Origin: Allokutzneria multivorans
GTDB lineage: Bacteria; Actinomycetota; Actinomycetes; Mycobacteriales; Pseudonocardiaceae
Direction: 5' to 3'
DNA: 64,000 nt
Assembly: GCF_039537405.1 (NCBI RefSeq)
Contig: NZ_BAABAL010000006.1
Coordinates: 124,001 to 188,000, forward strand
Within the stretch, counting starts at the first letter, position 1, and every line of letters starts with the position of its first letter. This document shows, piece by piece, positions 8,327 to 17,237 of this stretch. A program made the position numbers and the translations under genes. The notes below the pieces were generated by a model. It ran no database searches, had not been told where the DNA came from, and worked only from the letters and a program-made list of their open reading frames with translations.

Positions 8327-8376
8327 CCGCACTCTGACACGGAACACCCCGGAGTCCACTGGACCCGGGGCTTTTT
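8292..8376 (+). promoter_or_regulatory. Transcription attenuator of chorismate mutase
   Basis: Three mutually exclusive stems are visible. Pause hairpin: 8292-8302 pairs with 8306-8316. Antiterminator: 8301-8309 (GGACTCCGG) pairs perfectly with 8349-8357. Terminator: 8347-8357 pairs with 8361-8370 (10 pairs, one bulged A), followed by C and five T. Ribosomes stalled on Phe/Tyr codons would free 8301-8309 and favour the antiterminator; ribosomes reaching the stop at 8324 would mask it and allow termination. Confidence 0.85.
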
Positions 8377-8425
8377 GCTGCCGGGGCCGGAAACCTCTCC
8401 GAGAACCCACCAGGGAGCATCGACG

Positions 8426-8722
8426 ATGAACGCCACCGCGGACAGCGAGCCCGCAACCCAGCAGACCGCCTCGGACATCGCTCCGGACATCAACGCGCTG
8501 CGGCTGGAGATCGACCAGCTCGACGCCGAGATCCTCCGGCTGATCCAGCGGCGCAGCGAGGTCTCGCGCACCATCGGCGCCGCCAGGATGGCCGAGGGCG
8601 GCCCGAAGATCGTCTACAGCCGGGAGATGGCCGTGCTCGCCCGCTTCCGCGACCTCGGCCCCGAGGGCCGCGAGCTGGGCATGCTGCTGCTGCGCCTGGG
8701 CAGGGGCAGGCTGGGCCGCTAG
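8426..8722 (+). CDS. Chorismate mutase, AroQ-delta type
   Basis: A 98-residue all-helical chorismate mutase converting chorismate to prephenate, the branch point to Phe and Tyr. The core is ALRLEIDQLDAEILRLIQRR (about residues 26-45), then the Arg in RRSEVSRTIG, SREM near 73, and the closing LLRLGRGRLG tail characteristic of the intracellular mycobacterial enzyme (Rv0948c). That enzyme is activated by docking on DAHP synthase through its C-terminus, so the intact tail suggests the same partner. Start is ATG 8426 after CAGGGAG. The gene is preceded by a Phe/Tyr attenuator, and its TAG stop at 8720 is part of the terminal CTAG of a MITE-like element. Confidence 0.92.
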   Translation: MNATADSEPATQQTASDIAPDINALRLEIDQLDAEILRLIQRRSEVSRTIGAARMAEGGPKIVYSREMAVLARFRDLGPEGRELGMLLLRLGRGRLGR

Positions 8723-8938
8723 GGCCTGAGCGGTGTCCCGCACGTCGCGGAGTTCACCGGTCTTCAAGTCCCGCAAACCCCCGCCTTCGCGGTCTCCAAC
8801 GACAGCAGACCTCATCGAGCACCGGGGTTTGCCGCGGTTAACGATGATCGAGAAGGGGGTTCGGTGGTCTTGAAGGCCAGCGAACCCCTGGCGGCGCCGT
8901 GACCAGGACGCACAGCTCAACCGCTCACAGGACAGGGC

Positions 8939-8942
<4 letters not shown>
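8719..8942. mobile_element. Palindromic MITE-like element, copy 2
   Basis: Bounded by CTAG at 8719-8722 and CTAG at 8939-8942. The left end is CTAGGGCCTGAGCGGT; the right end read inward is CTAGGCCCTGTCCTGTGAGC, so the left end has lost about 7 bases. Inner inverted repeats TCTTCAAG near 8760 and CTTGAAG near 8869 enclose the core GCGGTTAACGATGATCGAGA. The element fills the whole space between two convergent genes and supplies the TAG stop of both chorismate mutase and the deacetylase-family gene. Confidence 0.8.
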
Positions 8943-10066
<1,124 letters not shown>

Positions 10067-10171
10067 CGGCGCAGGTTACGGGCGCTCGCGGGCACCGCGC
10101 AGGCGAATATCAGGGGCTTCTCAGGGTCACCGCGACACCCGAACGCGCTGAAGAAGGCGCACACTGGAGGC

Positions 10172-10477
10172 ATGGTGTTGCACCTCATCGCAGTGATCGT
10201 CGCAATCCTCGCCGTGGTCGCCGCGGTCGTGCACGGCGGCTACCTGGCCATGCTGAACTCGGCGGCGAAGCGCAGGCCCGGCGCCTCGCACATCTCCCAG
10301 TGGGTGAGCGGCCGCTGGGGCGTCGCGGGCGCGACCGGTGGCATCGCGCTGCTGGCGCTGTTCTTCACCGGCGGCGGCATCTTCCTCGACGTCCTCGCCA
10401 TCCTCATCGGCGCGGGCAGCGGCGTCGCCTCCACCAAGGCGCTGCAGGAGACGCAGCAGCGCTTCCGCAGCAGCTGA
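10172..10477 (+). CDS. Small two-helix membrane protein
   Basis: A 101-residue protein. A hydrophobic N-terminal segment (about residues 3-27) is followed by a polar loop with SAAKRRPGASHISQW, and then two hydrophobic stretches (about 52-66 and 70-82) that may be one hairpin or two helices. A short charged C-terminus (QETQQRFRSS) follows. GGAGG lies 6 bases before ATG 10172. It is divergent from the deacetylase gene and followed by a hairpin, so it appears monocistronic. No family recognised; a structural or regulatory membrane role is only a guess. Confidence 0.65.
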   Translation: MVLHLIAVIVAILAVVAAVVHGGYLAMLNSAAKRRPGASHISQWVSGRWGVAGATGGIALLALFFTGGGIFLDVLAILIGAGSGVASTKALQETQQRFRSS

Positions 10478-10491
10478 CCAGCGCTTCTCCG

Positions 10492-10532
10492 GCGCCCCCG
10501 CACTCCTCCGGCACCGGAGGGGCAGGGGGCGC
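10492..10532 (+). terminator. Hairpin after the small membrane protein gene
   Basis: Outer arms GCGCCCCC (10492-10499) and GGGGGCGC (10525-10532) enclose inner arms CCTCCGG (10505-10511) and CCGGAGG (10514-10520). It begins 15 bases after the stop codon. No T-run follows, so it may be a weak or Rho-assisted terminator. Confidence 0.5.
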
Positions 10533-10582
10533 TCCGCTGTCCGGGGACCGTCGACAGCCGCTGTGACCAGCGGAAACCGATC

Positions 10583-10601
10583 ATGGTCGGACCATCCGAC
10601 C
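10583..10601. promoter_or_regulatory. Overlapping palindromes upstream of the PIG-L gene
   Basis: ATGGTCGGACCAT (10583-10595) overlaps GGTCGGACCATCCGACC (10585-10601); both are perfect inverted repeats around one or three central bases. They lie about 70-90 bases upstream of the ATG of the PIG-L deacetylase gene, a typical spot for a dimeric repressor or activator. No regulator can be assigned. Confidence 0.35.
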
Positions 10602-10671
10602 GGGTATCACACCGAGTGACAGACCGTCCCCGTAGCGCAACCACGAACGGCGCAGTCTTACTCTGTGCAAG

Positions 10672-11406
10672 ATGACGAGCGCACAGGACGTCCAGGGTTC
10701 CCGGGTCAGCCGGGCGCTCGTCATCAGCGCGCACCCTGACGACGTCGACTTCGGGGCCGCAGGCACGGTGGCCTCGTGGACCGCCTCGGGGATCGAGGTC
10801 GCCTACTGCGTGTGCACCTCCGGTGAGGCCACCGGAGACCTGGACACCCCGCGCGCCGAGATCGCCAGGCTGCGCGAGAACGAGCAGCGCGCCGCCGCCA
10901 AGGTGGTCGGCGTCGACGAGCTGCACTTCCTCGGCCACCCGGACGGCGGCCTGACCGCGTCGCTGGAGCTGCGCCGGGACATCACCCGGGTGATCCGCGC
11001 GTTCCGGCCGGACCGGGTGCTCACCTGGTCGCCGGAGATCAACTGGGACCACATCGTCACCTCGCACCCGGACCACCGCGCCGCGGGCGAGGCCGCGTTC
11101 GCCGCCGTCTACCCGGACGCGCGCAACCAGCACGCCCACCCCGAGCTGCTCGCCGAGGGCCTGGGGCCGTGGACCGTCCGTGAGCTCTGGCTCGCCGACG
11201 GCCCGCTCGACCGGCGCAACCACGCCGTCGACATCACCGACACGATGGCGGCGAAAATGGCCGCCCTGCGTTCCCACAAGTCCCAGACCGGCGATGCCGA
11301 TGGACTTGAGGAAGGCATGCGGACGTTCCTGGAGGCGGCGGCGCGGCGGCACGGTCTCGCACCGGGCAGGCTCGCCGAGACGTTCCAGGTAGTCCACACC
11401 GGCTGA
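10672..11406 (+). CDS. PIG-L/LmbE-family zinc N-deacetylase
   Basis: A 244-residue deacetylase of the PIG-L family, which in actinobacteria includes MshB (mycothiol synthesis) and mycothiol-conjugate amidase Mca. The metal-site AHPDDVDFG is near residue 20 and the second His cluster SHPDHRA near 128. Length is shorter than MshB or Mca (about 290-300), so this is probably a different N-acetyl-sugar or amide deacetylase. Start is ATG 10672. The next gene begins 28 bases later on the same strand, possibly co-transcribed. Substrate not inferable from the sequence. Confidence 0.88.
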   Translation: MTSAQDVQGSRVSRALVISAHPDDVDFGAAGTVASWTASGIEVAYCVCTSGEATGDLDTPRAEIARLRENEQRAAAKVVGVDELHFLGHPDGGLTASLELRRDITRVIRAFRPDRVLTWSPEINWDHIVTSHPDHRAAGEAAFAAVYPDARNQHAHPELLAEGLGPWTVRELWLADGPLDRRNHAVDITDTMAAKMAALRSHKSQTGDADGLEEGMRTFLEAAARRHGLAPGRLAETFQVVHTG

Positions 11407-11433
11407 CCCAAGGCGCGCGAAAGGGGTTTCGCG

Positions 11434-12360
11434 ATGGACAGCGGGCAGGGGCCTGCGCAGCGGTACCGACCCCAGCGGGGGCGGCACCGCCAGGAAGCCA
11501 ACGCGCTCGCCTGGACGCCGGCCTCGACCACCGATGCCGCCCTCGACGCCTCCTCCGGCGCGCCGGGCACCGCGGCCGACCCGATCGACGACACCAACAC
11601 CGGCGGCCTGCGCAAGCTCGACCTCGGCATGGTCCCCGCCTCGGTCACGCCGCCCGCCACGTGGAAGCGCGCGGCCTGGTTCGCCGGACTGTCCTCGGCG
11701 ACCGTGCTCGTCGTGCTGGTGGCCGCCGCGGTCACCCTGGTCGGCCCGAAGGACGTCTTCGACCGGATCAACGCACTGCCCGCCTACCCCAGCGAGCTGA
11801 TGCTGGTGACCACCACGACCTCGGCCCCGGCCAAGGCGGAGCAGGGCGCGCGCTCGGGAGCTCGCCCGTCCGGCGGCCAGGGCGCGACCGGCCAGGAGGG
11901 CTCGGGCGGCGGTCCGCGCCGCACCACCGGCTCGCCCGCCGAGACCACCTCGCCGGGCACCGGGACACCGACCACCACCACCTCCAGCATGACCACGCCG
12001 CCGGTGACCACGATCCCGTCGTTCGGCCCGGAGCTGATCCCGGTGAGCCAGCTGACCGAGAACACGGTGCGCTTCTTCTCCGCGGTCGCCAACGACGTCG
12101 AGAAGGCCTTCGCCGACCTCGCGGGCCCCGAGTTGAAGAAGGAGGGCCTGACCACCTTCCAGAAGCGGTTCAGCTCGATGGAGGACCGGCTGGAGTTCAA
12201 GGGGATTCGGGTGGACCCGGCGCGCGGCGTGACCACCTCGGTGATCGAGATCAGGGAGAAGGACGGCAGAATCGTCGTCCAGGAGCGCGAGCTCCGGTTC
12301 GTCCCCAGCACCGCCCAGCTGGTCGATGCCGAACGACTGGTGTCCTCCGCCCAACGGTGA
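11434..12360 (+). CDS. Single-pass membrane protein with C-terminal sensor-like domain
   Basis: A 308-residue protein: cytoplasmic basic N-terminus (about 1-75), one transmembrane helix (about 77-101), a long Thr/Ser/Gly/Pro-rich extracytoplasmic linker (about 120-200) and a folded C-terminal domain (about 210-308). That domain opens with an amphipathic helix (ENTVRFFSAVANDVEKAF), then DLAGPEL, FQKRF and beta strands. The same layout recurs in the next two genes and in both Ser/Thr kinases of this region, suggesting a shared NTF2-like ectodomain. Start is ATG 11434 after AAAGGGG. No enzymatic motif. Likely a cell-envelope receptor or adaptor; function unknown. Confidence 0.7.
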   Translation: MDSGQGPAQRYRPQRGRHRQEANALAWTPASTTDAALDASSGAPGTAADPIDDTNTGGLRKLDLGMVPASVTPPATWKRAAWFAGLSSATVLVVLVAAAVTLVGPKDVFDRINALPAYPSELMLVTTTTSAPAKAEQGARSGARPSGGQGATGQEGSGGGPRRTTGSPAETTSPGTGTPTTTTSSMTTPPVTTIPSFGPELIPVSQLTENTVRFFSAVANDVEKAFADLAGPELKKEGLTTFQKRFSSMEDRLEFKGIRVDPARGVTTSVIEIREKDGRIVVQERELRFVPSTAQLVDAERLVSSAQR

Positions 12361-12527
12361 ACCAGATTCGCAAAAATCAGCTACTGCGGGTAGTTCGACA
12401 CCCGTTCGGCTGGTCCAAAACGACCGTTCAGCGCTCCGAACAGGTGAAGTCACATCAGAGTGTCGCGCCCGGAGCCGATGTCACGATACGAGTTCTGCCG
12501 ACCACAGAACGTACGGAGGCAGCCACC

Positions 12528-13367
12528 GTGGAGCGCTCGACCACAGGTCGCCGGCACCAGCGCGCCGGTGCGGTCACCGTCGCCGAACTGATCAGGAAGC
12601 AGCCCGGCGTGCCCAGGTACCCGGGCGCGGACGCCACGGGCGGCTACCACTTCCGGTCCGAGGTGTTCGAGCGCGTCGCCTCGGGCGCCACCTCCCCGCA
12701 GCCGGTCTACAGCTTCGACCCCGACCCGGATCCCGAGCCGGAGGAGGGCGAGCACCCGCTGCTCAAGCCGCTGCGCACGGTCGGCCTGGTGTTGGGCGCG
12801 CTGCTGCTGGCGGGCTCCGTCGTCGCGGCCTCGGTGATCACCGCCGACTACGGCCCGCGCGGACCGCTCGTGCAGTACCAGGCTCCGCAGCTCAACGGCG
12901 CCCTGGCGCTGCGCCCCGACCTCGTGCTGGACAGGTTGACCAACTCCACCAAGGTCAACGCGGCGCTGGGTGCCCCGGGTGCCAAGCAGCCGTCGACCTC
13001 GGCCAAGCCGGTCGCCCCGATCGCCACGCAGAAGAGCACCTGGCAGCCGAACGCGGTCACGCCCACCACGGCCGTCGAGGTCGTGCACGAGTTCTTCCAG
13101 CGGTTGCAGCACCGCCCCGACCTGGCGTTGCAGATGGTGGACGCCCGGCTCATCGGCCAGGACCGCGCCGCCTTCCTCAAGGCCTGGGAGAGCGTGAAGT
13201 CGGTGCAGGTCAAGAACGTGGAGCAGAGCCGCAACGGCGTGCTCGGCACCGCGACGCTGGAGCTGCTCAACGGCACCAAGCTGCGGATGGAGCAGCTGCT
13301 GACCCTCAGCGTCGCCGAGCCGCGACAGATCGTGGCGGCGGAACTGCTCTCCGTGCAGCAGAGCTGA
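12528..13367 (+). CDS. Single-pass membrane protein with C-terminal sensor-like domain
   Basis: A 279-residue protein of the same design as its upstream neighbour: basic N-terminus with RKQPGVPRYPG, an acidic DPDPDPEPEEGE stretch just before the membrane, one transmembrane helix (about 87-108), a linker, then a C-terminal domain from about 183. The domain begins AVEVVHEFFQRLQ and includes FLKAWESVKSVQVKNVEQ, close in pattern to the kinase ectodomains. The GTG start at 12528 is supported by ACGGAGG 7 bases upstream. A 167-base gap with no obvious terminator separates it from the previous gene, so it may have its own promoter. Function unknown. Confidence 0.7.
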   Translation: MERSTTGRRHQRAGAVTVAELIRKQPGVPRYPGADATGGYHFRSEVFERVASGATSPQPVYSFDPDPDPEPEEGEHPLLKPLRTVGLVLGALLLAGSVVAASVITADYGPRGPLVQYQAPQLNGALALRPDLVLDRLTNSTKVNAALGAPGAKQPSTSAKPVAPIATQKSTWQPNAVTPTTAVEVVHEFFQRLQHRPDLALQMVDARLIGQDRAAFLKAWESVKSVQVKNVEQSRNGVLGTATLELLNGTKLRMEQLLTLSVAEPRQIVAAELLSVQQS

Positions 13368-13506
13368 GAGCACTGCGACGTTAGGCCACCGAGGTTGCTC
13401 CGAACGGGTGCTGACAGCTTTCACATACCTCCGAATTGGTGACATTCTTCGCCAGACTCCGGTATTCCAGTCACCGAACGTGTTCTGACTGGAAGGTGGA
13501 TCAGCC

Positions 13507-14373
13507 GTGGCTGGCGACAAACGCGAGCGGGGCGCGAAGCGCACGCAGGTGCTCGTCTCCGACCTGCTGCACCGCGAGGGCCAAGCGGCCCAGCGCCCCG
13601 CGAACCGGCGCACCGGCATGCGCGCCATCGGCGTCGCGGCGGGCGTGGTCGGGGTCTGCGGCGCGATCGTCGCCGGGACCGTGCTCTTCACCGGTCAGGA
13701 CGACGGTCAGGCGCAGAACACCTCCCGCGCGCAGAACTACTTCACCGGTGGCCGCGCGGTCCAGCCGAACCTGATCGGCGAGGCCGCGAGCACCAACCCC
13801 GAGGGCATCGGCGACGACGAGGGCGAGCAGTCCCCCAGCACCGAGCCCACGACGACGGCGCCGACGACCGGCAAGCCCGCGCCGAACCCGGGCCCGGGTC
13901 AGCCGACGCAGGCACCCCAGCAGCCGACGCAGCCCCAGCCGACCAGCGAGAACCGGCCGACGAACCAGCCGGGCCCGAGGCCGACGACCGGTCCCGGTCA
14001 GCCGAGCCCGACCACGCAGCCGTCGAAGCCGACGCAGCGGCCGGGCGACGGCGGCGGGCTGCTCGACCCCGTGCTGGACCTGCTGACCGGGTTCTTCCGC
14101 TCCGCGCCCGAGGCGCCGTCGGAGGCCTACGAGATGCTCGCCCCGCAGATGCGCTCCGCGGGCGGCGTCGAGGAGTTCCGCGAGTCTTGGAAGGGTGTGC
14201 GTTCCGCCACTCTCACCACCGCCAAGGCCGCGGGGGCCAACACCGCGCGGGTCGTCGTCGAGTACGTCTGGGCTGATGGGCGCCGAGTCCGCTCCGTGCA
14301 GCGGATCGTTGTCACGGAAGGGTCAGCGCCACGTATCGCGGACGCAACGGTGCTCTCCGCACGCAACCGCTGA
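13507..14373 (+). CDS. Single-pass membrane protein with Pro-rich linker and sensor-like domain
   Basis: A 288-residue protein: cytoplasmic basic segment (about 1-37), transmembrane helix (about 38-60), then an extended linker of Pro/Thr/Gln/Gly repeats (about 110-185) that would span the cell wall, and a C-terminal domain (about 190-288). The domain reads VLDLLTGFFRSAPEAPSEAY, MLAPQM, FRESWKGVRS and a beta-rich end, matching the kinase ectodomains here in spacing and key aromatic residues. Start is GTG 13507 after GGAAGG. Together with the two preceding genes it forms a set of three non-kinase relatives of the kinase receptors. Confidence 0.7.
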   Translation: MAGDKRERGAKRTQVLVSDLLHREGQAAQRPANRRTGMRAIGVAAGVVGVCGAIVAGTVLFTGQDDGQAQNTSRAQNYFTGGRAVQPNLIGEAASTNPEGIGDDEGEQSPSTEPTTTAPTTGKPAPNPGPGQPTQAPQQPTQPQPTSENRPTNQPGPRPTTGPGQPSPTTQPSKPTQRPGDGGGLLDPVLDLLTGFFRSAPEAPSEAYEMLAPQMRSAGGVEEFRESWKGVRSATLTTAKAAGANTARVVVEYVWADGRRVRSVQRIVVTEGSAPRIADATVLSARNR

Positions 14374-14453
14374 TCCTCCAGGGGCGTCCCCCTTCGGACT
14401 TGCGAACACCAACGGCGCCCCGGGCGCAGAATCACCCACACGGGTGGTGGCTC

Positions 14454-14459
14454 TAACCT
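14454..14459 (+). promoter_or_regulatory. -10 element before kinase 1 and its short upstream frame
   Basis: TAACCT lies within GGTGGCTCTAACCTGG, 8 bases before the GTG at 14467, which suggests a leaderless transcript. The block GGCTCTARCCT recurs before the second kinase gene at 18244-18253, hinting at shared control. No clear -35 hexamer is visible. Confidence 0.4.
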
Positions 14460-14466
14460 GGGTGCC

Positions 14467-14520
14467 GTGACCGACACGGGGAGCCGCACGGTGACCAAGC
14501 AGAGCGAGGCGGCAGCGTGA
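14467..14520 (+). CDS. Putative 17-aa upstream frame coupled to kinase 1
   Basis: A short frame GTG...TGA encoding V-T-D-T-G-S-R-T then VTKQSEAAA. Its TGA overlaps the GTG start of the kinase gene (GTGA), and its own GTG sits at the expected transcription start. It could deliver ribosomes to the kinase start by termination-reinitiation. An alternative is that it is non-functional leader sequence; no family similarity is possible at this size. Confidence 0.35.
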   Translation: MTDTGSRTVTKQSEAAA

Positions 14521-16214
14521 GCGACGAAGGTCGCCTGGTTGCCGGGCGCTACCGGCTGGAGCGACGGATCGGCGCCGGTGCGATGGGCGTCGTCTGGCAG
14601 GCCCGGGACGAGCGGCTGCACCGCGTCGTCGCGGTGAAGCAGCTGCTGCTGCAGTCCGGCATGGAGGCAGGCGAGGCCGAGGAGGCCAAGCAGCGGGCGA
14701 TGCGCGAGGGCCGGATCGCCGCCCGGTTGCAGCACCCGAACGCCATCGGCGTGTTCGACGTCGCCGAGGACAACGGCCTGCCGTGCCTGGTGATGGAGTA
14801 CCTGCCGTCGCGCAGCCTCGCCAACGTCGTCTACGACGAGGGCAAGCTGCCGCCGCGCGAGGTGGCCAGGATCGGCTCGCACGTGGCGGTCGCGCTGGCC
14901 GCCGCGCACGCGGCCGGGATCGTGCACCGCGACATCAAGCCCGCCAACATCCTGCTCGGCGACGACGGCTCGGTGAAGATCACCGACTTCGGCATCTCGC
15001 GCGCCACCGGCGACGTCACGGTCACCAAGACCGGCATGCTCGCCGGCACCCCCGCCTACCTCGCGCCCGAGGTGGCCAAGGGCTACGAACCGGGACCGGC
15101 CTCGGACATCTTCTCGCTCGGCTCCACGCTGTACGCGGCCGTCGAGGGCGTGCCACCGTTCGGGCTCAACGAGAACACCCTGGCGCTGCTGCACCTGGTC
15201 GCGGCGGGCATCGTGCGCCCGCCCCAGCTGGCGGGCCCGCTGACCTCGGTCCTGATGCACCTGCTGCGCCCGCAGCCCACCGACCGGCCGACCATGACCC
15301 AGGCCGCGGAGTCCCTGCGCGCGATCGCCGAGGGCCGGGCGGCTCCGCTGGTGACGCCGCCGCAGGGCTGGGGCGCGGTGCCGCCGACCACCCAGATCCC
15401 CGGTGGCCCCTCGGCGCCGACCCAGACCGTGCACCCCGGGCTGCGCAGCGGCCCGGGCACGCCGGTGCCGGGAAGCCCCGGGAGCAACCCGAACAACCCG
15501 GCGATGACCAGGCTGGACGCGCGGCCGCTCAGCGACGCGCCCGCCACCAGGGTCGGGCCCGGAGCGACCAGCATCGGCGGGGGCGGCACGGGCGGGGGCG
15601 GAGGCCGCCCCGGGACCGGGCGGGACCGCGACCGGGATCGCGACCGCAGGGACGAGCCGGAGGAGCGCCGCTCCAACACCAAGCCGATCCTGATCGCGGT
15701 CGGCGCGGTGATCGCGGCCGCGCTGCTGGGCATCCTGCTGAGCCAGCTGCTCGGCGGGGGCGGCGACACCAGCGGGACCGGCACCCCGTACCCGTCCAGC
15801 GACCAGCCGAGCCAGTCCGCATCCCCGCCGAAGCGGTCGTCCGCGAGCAAGTCGAGCACGACCACGGAGACGACGACCACCACCACGGCTCCGACGACGA
15901 CCACCTCGGCCGCTCCGACGGAGAAGGACTACGTCAACGCGGTCAAGAACTACTACAAGCTGGTCCCGGGCAACCCCGAGGTCGCGTTCAGCAAGTTCTG
16001 CGAGTCCTACCGGAGGTCGCAGAACTACACCCTGTACAAGCTCTACTGGGAAAAGATCAAGAGCGTGAAGGTCAGCGACGTGGAGATGACCTCCGACAAG
16101 GTCGTGTCCTTCGAGATGGAGACCCTCGCCAAGGACGCCGAGAAGCCGACCACGGAGCAGAAGACGCTGCGGATGTCCTACGAGAACGGCTCGGTCTGCC
16201 TCAACAGCACCTGA
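14517..16214 (+). CDS. Membrane Ser/Thr protein kinase (PknB-like), kinase 1
   Basis: A 565-residue receptor kinase. The Gly-loop IGAGAMGVV is near residues 18-26, ATP-anchoring Lys41 in VAVKQL, catalytic loop HRDIKPAN 137-144, DFG 157-159, and an activation loop with Thr residues before GTPAYLAPE. A Pro/Gly-rich juxtamembrane region with a GRDRDRDRDRRDE-type charged repeat leads to one transmembrane helix (about 389-411), a Ser/Thr-rich linker (about 420-470) and an ectodomain of about 95 residues with YYKLVPGN, FCESYRRS and WEKIKSVKV. PASTA repeats, usual in PknB, are absent. The GTG start overlaps the stop of a 17-codon frame. Stimulus and targets unknown; the ectodomain resembles those of three neighbouring membrane proteins. 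Confidence 0.9.
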   Translation: MSDEGRLVAGRYRLERRIGAGAMGVVWQARDERLHRVVAVKQLLLQSGMEAGEAEEAKQRAMREGRIAARLQHPNAIGVFDVAEDNGLPCLVMEYLPSRSLANVVYDEGKLPPREVARIGSHVAVALAAAHAAGIVHRDIKPANILLGDDGSVKITDFGISRATGDVTVTKTGMLAGTPAYLAPEVAKGYEPGPASDIFSLGSTLYAAVEGVPPFGLNENTLALLHLVAAGIVRPPQLAGPLTSVLMHLLRPQPTDRPTMTQAAESLRAIAEGRAAPLVTPPQGWGAVPPTTQIPGGPSAPTQTVHPGLRSGPGTPVPGSPGSNPNNPAMTRLDARPLSDAPATRVGPGATSIGGGGTGGGGGRPGTGRDRDRDRDRRDEPEERRSNTKPILIAVGAVIAAALLGILLSQLLGGGGDTSGTGTPYPSSDQPSQSASPPKRSSASKSSTTTETTTTTTAPTTTTSAAPTEKDYVNAVKNYYKLVPGNPEVAFSKFCESYRRSQNYTLYKLYWEKIKSVKVSDVEMTSDKVVSFEMETLAKDAEKPTTEQKTLRMSYENGSVCLNST

Positions 16215-16218
16215 TCGC

Positions 16219-17130
16219 TCACCGCGCGGCGGCCGCCGAAGCCGCCGCGCGCAGCGCTCGCAGCAGGCCGAGCGTCGCCGGGTTCTCCGCGTCCGCCTCG
16301 GGCGTCGCCGCGTAGATGCGCCGCACCGGCTCCGGATTGCGCAGCCTGCGGACCAGCACGTTCGGGTTCACCGCGCGCAGGGCCATCGCCGGGATCAGCG
16401 ACACACCCAGCCCGGCGGCGACGAAGCCCTGCGCGCTGACGTACTCCCCCGCCTGCACGGCGAAGTCCGGCTGGAACCCGGCGGAGCGGCAGGACTCCAG
16501 CACCACCTCGCGGCACTGACCGGGCAGCGGCTCGTTGTCCACCCACGGCTGGTCGGCCAGCTGCGCGAGGTCGACGACGCGCTGCCGCCCCAGCGGGTGC
16601 CCCTTCGGCAGCACCGCGCGGTAGGGGTCGTCCAGCAGGTGCTCGAAGCGGATGCCCGGCGCGTACGGCTCCTCCTCGCGCAGCGTGACGGTGATGGCCA
16701 CGTCGGCGCGGTCGGCCTTGACCTCCTGCAACGGGTCCTCGGGGTCGGTGACCGTGAGGTCGAGCGCGGTCGCGGGGAACTCGCCGCGGAACTCGGCGAC
16801 GGCGGGCGGCACCAGCACGGCCCCCGCGGTGGTGAAGTAGGTGACCCGCATCCGCCCCGTGCGCCCGGCCCTGAGGTCGGACAGCGCCGTCTCGGCCTCG
16901 GCGAGCTTGCTGGTGATCACCGCGGCGTGCTCGGCGAGCAGGCGGCCGGCGGCGGTGGGGCGCACCCCCCTGCCCGCCTTGCTCAGCAGGGTCAGCCCGG
17001 CCTCGCGCTCCAGCGTGCTGATCTGCTGGCTGATCGCGGACGGCGTGTAGCCGAGGTTGGCCGCCGCGGAGCTGACCGAACCGGTGCTCACGACGGCGAG
17101 GAGAACGCGAAGGCGGCGTACGTCCAGCAT
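16219..17130 (-). CDS. LysR-type transcriptional regulator
   Basis: A 303-residue LysR-family regulator. The N-terminal winged helix-turn-helix (about 1-60) reads RRLRVLLAVVSTGSVSSAAA and then ISQQISTLEREAG. A linker helix is followed by a periplasmic-binding-like effector domain from about 90. Unlike many family members it has an Ala-rich C-terminal tail. It is divergent from an EamA transporter gene with 107 bases between the starts, and by family habit probably controls that gene and itself. The shared gap contains TTCT and AGAA half-sites around 17144-17168, a possible LysR box. The effector is not deducible. Confidence 0.92.
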   Translation of the reverse strand: MLDVRRLRVLLAVVSTGSVSSAAANLGYTPSAISQQISTLEREAGLTLLSKAGRGVRPTAAGRLLAEHAAVITSKLAEAETALSDLRAGRTGRMRVTYFTTAGAVLVPPAVAEFRGEFPATALDLTVTDPEDPLQEVKADRADVAITVTLREEEPYAPGIRFEHLLDDPYRAVLPKGHPLGRQRVVDLAQLADQPWVDNEPLPGQCREVVLESCRSAGFQPDFAVQAGEYVSAQGFVAAGLGVSLIPAMALRAVNPNVLVRRLRNPEPVRRIYAATPEADAENPATLGLLRALRAAASAAAAR

Positions 17131-17237
17131 GCTGGAATCGTACAGTTCTGCTTAAAGGTCGACTAGAAGTATTCACTTGTCCTGATGCTTGCACGGGCGC
17201 ACGCTTGGTTCAGAACACCGTGAACCAGGAGGTCAGC

